Shown in pieces: positions 64,000-64,000 of a DNA stretch of 64,000 nt. Made by a program: the position numbers and the translations under genes. A model generated the notes under the pieces. It was not told where the DNA came from, searched no databases, and saw only the letters and a list, made by a program, of their open reading frames with translations. Origin of the DNA: Clostridiales bacterium (lineage in GTDB: Bacteria > Bacillota > Clostridia > Peptostreptococcales > Acidaminobacteraceae); NCBI GenBank assembly GCA_016342415.1, contig JAEIOD010000015.1, positions 1 through 64,000 of the forward strand, in the 5' to 3' direction. The first letter of the stretch is position 1, and every line of letters starts with the position of its first letter.

Positions 64000-64000
64000 T

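Noticed and set aside
1..64000. Defence island, prophage, integrated element or CRISPR array
   Set aside because: No integrase, transposase, phage, restriction, toxin-antitoxin or repeat-spacer pattern is visible. Gene content and composition are uniform and housekeeping-like.

Overview
This is an AT-rich chromosomal segment, roughly one third G+C by eye, of a low-GC Gram-positive bacterium. It is most likely a member of the Clostridia (Bacillota). The signs are strong GGAGG-type ribosome binding sites, two T-box riboswitches, PhoP-type boxes, a DUF4364 regulator, the clostridial second type II topoisomerase pair, and diaminopimelate synthesis through the acetylase branch (dapH). I see no tRNA, rRNA, insertion sequence, prophage or CRISPR array. 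Almost every base belongs to housekeeping, biosynthetic or transport operons, and most genes lie on the minus strand.

Layout. 0.2-6.6 kb: a small unknown membrane protein, a DEAD-box RNA helicase with a 25-codon leader ORF, and a divergent second type II topoisomerase (A and B subunits). 6.7-9.1 kb (+): an ACT-domain protein, homoserine dehydrogenase and a frameshifted isochorismatase-family gene. 9.1-13.4 kb (-): pstS-pstC-pstA-pstB-phoU, with PhoP-type boxes both before pstS and before pstC. 13.5-19.3 kb: a CPBP protease and an M20 deacetylase (-), divergent from asd-dapA-dapB-dapH (+). 19.3-24 kb: a decayed ABM-type monooxygenase gene, hpt, a Gate-domain membrane protein and a GlnK/GlnL-like two-component system. 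24-28 kb (+): DUF3870, a class III aminotransferase, a beta-keto acid cleavage enzyme and a dicarboxylate/amino acid symporter, which look like an amino acid catabolic module. 28-34 kb: a YaiI/YqxD protein, a hidden 49-aa membrane ORF, a QueG-like protein, a DUF4364 regulator, and the nickel-pincer cofactor genes larE-larB-larC with a TauE-type permease. larC needs a -1 frameshift on an A10 run. 34-39.9 kb: GNAT, dipeptidase, MsrA, LiaF/PspC-like envelope-stress proteins, a Gx-type membrane protein and UspA.

39.9-44.5 kb (-): a T-box(Trp)-controlled operon of trpS, radical SAM protein, class IV aminotransferase and pepT. 44.5-48.9 kb (-): a MacB-like ABC exporter whose middle gene encodes a large CARDB-type repeat protein. 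49-53.9 kb (-): T-box(Leu)-leuA-leuC-leuD-leuB. 53.9-57.7 kb: YihY-type membrane protein (-), hflK-hflC (+) and GNAT (-). 57.7-64 kb (-): a tightly packed folate/chorismate operon, pabA(partial)-pabB-pabC-nucleotidyltransferase-folE-folP-folB-folK-aroF.

The segment mainly encodes aspartate-family, leucine and folate biosynthesis, phosphate uptake, and peptide and amino acid turnover. The least ordinary items are the larC frameshift site, the two hidden small ORFs, the aminotransferase/BKACE module, the unknown nucleotidyltransferase in the folate operon and the CARDB-protein exporter. I did not find a clear defence system or other wholly novel machine.
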